The notes beneath the pieces were generated by a model that was not told the origin of the DNA, ran no database searches, and saw only the letters and a program-made list of their open reading frames with translations. DNA of 64,000 bases. It comes from Wocania_A spongiicola. GTDB taxonomy: Bacteria > Bacteroidota > Bacteroidia > Flavobacteriales > Flavobacteriaceae. Both the position numbers and the translations under genes were made by a program. The DNA lies in NCBI RefSeq assembly GCF_023502325.1, contig NZ_JAMFLZ010000002.1, positions 434,001 to 498,000 on the forward strand, read 5' to 3'. Every line of letters starts with the position of its first letter. Within the stretch, counting starts at the first letter, position 1. Below are positions 62,204 to 64,000 of the stretch, piece by piece.

Positions 62204-62908
62204 CTAATCTTGTAACGCAAAAACTTTCTTCAATAAATCAGTTGTTCTAGACGATAGTTTTGTACGTATTTCTTTTTCTTCAACAGCAATCATAGTGTAA
62301 ACGCCTTTTAAAGCTTCTCCAGTAACATAATCAGTTAAGTCTGGGTTTACATTATTTGTAAAAGGAATGCTATTGTATTTGTTTATTAAGTTATTCCAAA
62401 TTTCATCAGCACCAACTTTAGCAAACGAATTCTTTATAACAGGATTAAATTTATTGTATAAAGCGGTTTGAGTTTTACTCGTTAAATACTGCGTTGCTGC
62501 ATCATTGTTTCCCAGTAAAATATTTTTAGCATCTGCAAACGTAATTCCTTTAACGGCGTCAACAAAAATAGGCGTTGCTTCTTTTACAGCATCTTCAGCG
62601 GCTCTATTAAGAACTTTTAAACCCTCGTCAGCTAATTTGCTTAAACCAATATCTCTAAGTGCTTTATCAACTTTTTGTAATTCTTCAGGTAATAATATTT
62701 TAACCAGTTCATTTTTAAAAAAACCATCGGTTTGCGTTAATTTAGTAACTTGTTTGTCTATACCAAAATCTAAAGCTTGTCGTAATCCAGATGCTATTTC
62801 GGCATTTCCAATACCTCCGCTTTGAGGTAATTGTTTCGCTATTTCTTGTAATTCTGCACAAGCAGTAAGGTTGAATATTAAGAAGACTGCTAAAAATTTA
62901 CGAATCAT
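62204..62908 (-). CDS. DUF4197 lipoprotein, 234 aa
   Basis: Lipobox FNLTAC gives Cys17. The mature protein is helical and matches DUF4197: GLRQALDFGIDKQVTKLTQT, FFKNELVKILLPEEL, DEGLKVLNRAAEDAVKEA, ITFADAKNILLGNNDAATQY, and TDYVTGEALKGVYTMIAVEE. The function of the family is unknown. It is divergent from the MBL-fold gene, with a 41-bp gap to the chosen start of that gene. Confidence 0.92.
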   Translation of the reverse strand: MIRKFLAVFLIFNLTACAELQEIAKQLPQSGGIGNAEIASGLRQALDFGIDKQVTKLTQTDGFFKNELVKILLPEELQKVDKALRDIGLSKLADEGLKVLNRAAEDAVKEATPIFVDAVKGITFADAKNILLGNNDAATQYLTSKTQTALYNKFNPVIKNSFAKVGADEIWNNLINKYNSIPFTNNVNPDLTDYVTGEALKGVYTMIAVEEKEIRTKLSSRTTDLLKKVFALQD

Positions 62909-62949
62909 AATTTATGTTTTATATATTTAACAAAGATATATTTTTACAA

Positions 62950-63906
62950 ATGAAGTTATTTCAAATACTATGCCTAATATTTTGTGTTGCATTATTTAAT
63001 TGTCAAGATAATAAAAAGGAAAGAGAAGGGGAGTTAATAGAAAAACCAACACAATATATAACAGTTTTAGGCATTGCTCAAGATGCTGGTTTTCCTCAAA
63101 TTAATTGCAATAAAGATTGCTGCAAAGCTTTTTACAATGAAAAAGAATCAAAGAAATTAATTTCATGTTTAGGTTTGGTTGATTTAAAGACCAGCAAAAA
63201 ATGGTTGTTTGATGCCACGCCTGATATTGCTGTACAAACCCAGCTACTTAAAGAAAATCATATAGATAATCATAAAGTTATTGATGGTGTATTTTTAACC
63301 CATGCACATGTTGGGCACTATACTGGGCTGATGTATTTTGGAAGAGAAGCTTTAGGCGGAAATGACATTCCTGTTTACGCCATGCCAAAAATGAAAGCTT
63401 TTTTAGAGAACAATGGACCATGGAGTCAGTTAGTAAGTTTAAACAATATTGATTTGAAACCTCTTAAAAACGACTCTACTTTGGTATTAAATTCAGAATT
63501 AAAAGTGACTCCTTTTTTAGTACCGCATCGTGATGAATATTCAGAAACAGTTGGTTATAAAATTGAAGGACAAAACAAATCAGCTTTATTTATTCCAGAT
63601 ATTGATAAGTGGCATGTTTGGAAACGAGATATTATTGAAGAAGTTAAGAAAGTAAATTACGCTTTTTTAGACGCTTCCTTTTTTAGAGATGGAGAATTGG
63701 ACAGAGATATGAGTAAAATACCGCATCCGTTTACGGCAGAAACCACAACGCTGTTTGAAAATGAATCAAAGGAAACAAAAAATAAAATTCACTTTATTCA
63801 TTTTAATCATACCAACCCTACATTAAAAGATAATCACAGATTAAAAGATAGTATTCAAAATTTAGGCTTTCGTTTTGCTAAAGAAGGTGCTATTTATGGG
63901 TTGTAG
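62950..63906 (+). CDS. PqqB-like metallo-beta-lactamase-fold lipoprotein, 318 aa
   Basis: The lipobox CVALFNC gives Cys18. The mature N-terminus has GIAQDAGFPQINC followed by NKDCC, the cysteine arrangement of PqqB-type proteins. The metal motif is HAHVGH at 118-123, in which the usual Asp of HxHxDH is Gly. Later ligands could be PHRDEYSE and HFNHTNP near the end. PqqB works in pyrroloquinoline quinone synthesis, but no other pqq genes are near, so this lipoprotein relative is probably a different hydrolase. The ATG at 62950 is chosen because it starts the lipoprotein signal; an in-frame ATG 36 bp upstream would disrupt it. Confidence 0.88.
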   Translation: MKLFQILCLIFCVALFNCQDNKKEREGELIEKPTQYITVLGIAQDAGFPQINCNKDCCKAFYNEKESKKLISCLGLVDLKTSKKWLFDATPDIAVQTQLLKENHIDNHKVIDGVFLTHAHVGHYTGLMYFGREALGGNDIPVYAMPKMKAFLENNGPWSQLVSLNNIDLKPLKNDSTLVLNSELKVTPFLVPHRDEYSETVGYKIEGQNKSALFIPDIDKWHVWKRDIIEEVKKVNYAFLDASFFRDGELDRDMSKIPHPFTAETTTLFENESKETKNKIHFIHFNHTNPTLKDNHRLKDSIQNLGFRFAKEGAIYGL

Positions 63907-63921
63907 CTACTTAAAAAAGAA

Positions 63922-63946
63922 AGTATTTTTAATAAAATACTATTTT
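63922..63946 (+). terminator. Weak intrinsic terminator after the MBL-fold gene
   Basis: AGTATTTT / AAAATACT is a perfect 8-bp stem with a four-base loop followed by ATTTT. It is A/T-rich and thus weak. Confidence 0.5.
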
Positions 63947-64000
63947 AGCATAATAATTGTTATATGTTTAATAAATGATTAAGAATTAAATAGATGCAAA

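Overview
The window is an AT-rich chromosomal stretch from a member of the Bacteroidota, almost certainly a marine-type Flavobacteriaceae. The pointers are type IX secretion (T9SS) C-terminal tails, a SusC/SusD pair with a FecI/FecR-type sigma and anti-sigma pair, promoters with TAnnTTTG-like -7 boxes, a GSII/GSIII glutamine synthetase pair, DUF3078 and DUF4197 proteins, and many lipoproteins with a lipobox cysteine near residue 17. The genus cannot be fixed from the sequence alone. No tRNA, rRNA, CRISPR array or transposase gene was seen.

Region 1 (1-28.3 kb) is a surface-protein locus. It holds three giant BspA-like/DUF285 genes: one cut off at the left edge (1290 residues in view), one of 3184 aa and one of 3828 aa. 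They are built from 3 (in view), 7 and 8 copies of a block of about 240-370 residues, each a PKD-like WGDG subdomain followed by 25-residue FNQxIxxWDVSNVTxMxxMF repeats. All three end in the same roughly 300-residue module with two dockerin-like acidic loops. Two smaller secreted proteins with classical T9SS type A tails (13976-14734 and 26720-27547) are interleaved. The same 71-bp promoter box lies upstream of both complete giant genes and the first small gene, and a diverged version precedes the second small gene. Duplicated 3' hairpins, a relic gene start and mosaic near-identical tracts show that the locus grows and shrinks by recombination.

Region 2 (29-41.5 kb) is a TonB-dependent uptake locus: a divergent ECF sigma/FecR pair, SusC with an STN signalling domain, SusD, a lipoprotein glycerophosphodiesterase, an organophosphate:phosphate antiporter-like MFS protein, a HAD phosphatase, a second glycerophosphodiesterase, and mannose-6-phosphate isomerase. 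The gene content points to capture of glycerophosphodiester-containing substrates, release of glycerol-3-phosphate or a sugar phosphate, and its import. The substrate is an inference.

Region 3 (41.5-64 kb) is mostly housekeeping and small accessory units: a BlaI/BlaR1-type pair, a Ca2+/Na+ antiporter, a monooxygenase-like ABM protein, divergent GSII and GSIII glutamine synthetases, an ECF42-type sigma with its YciI/DGPF partner flanked by two inverted attC-like hairpins, purM, a DUF3078 protein, a T9SS fibronectin-like protein, an ABC ATPase with a tiny membrane partner, prfA, a short signal peptidase I, pyrF, a BtuF-like metal-binding protein without a signal peptide, and several lipoproteins ending with a PqqB-like metallo-beta-lactamase-fold protein.
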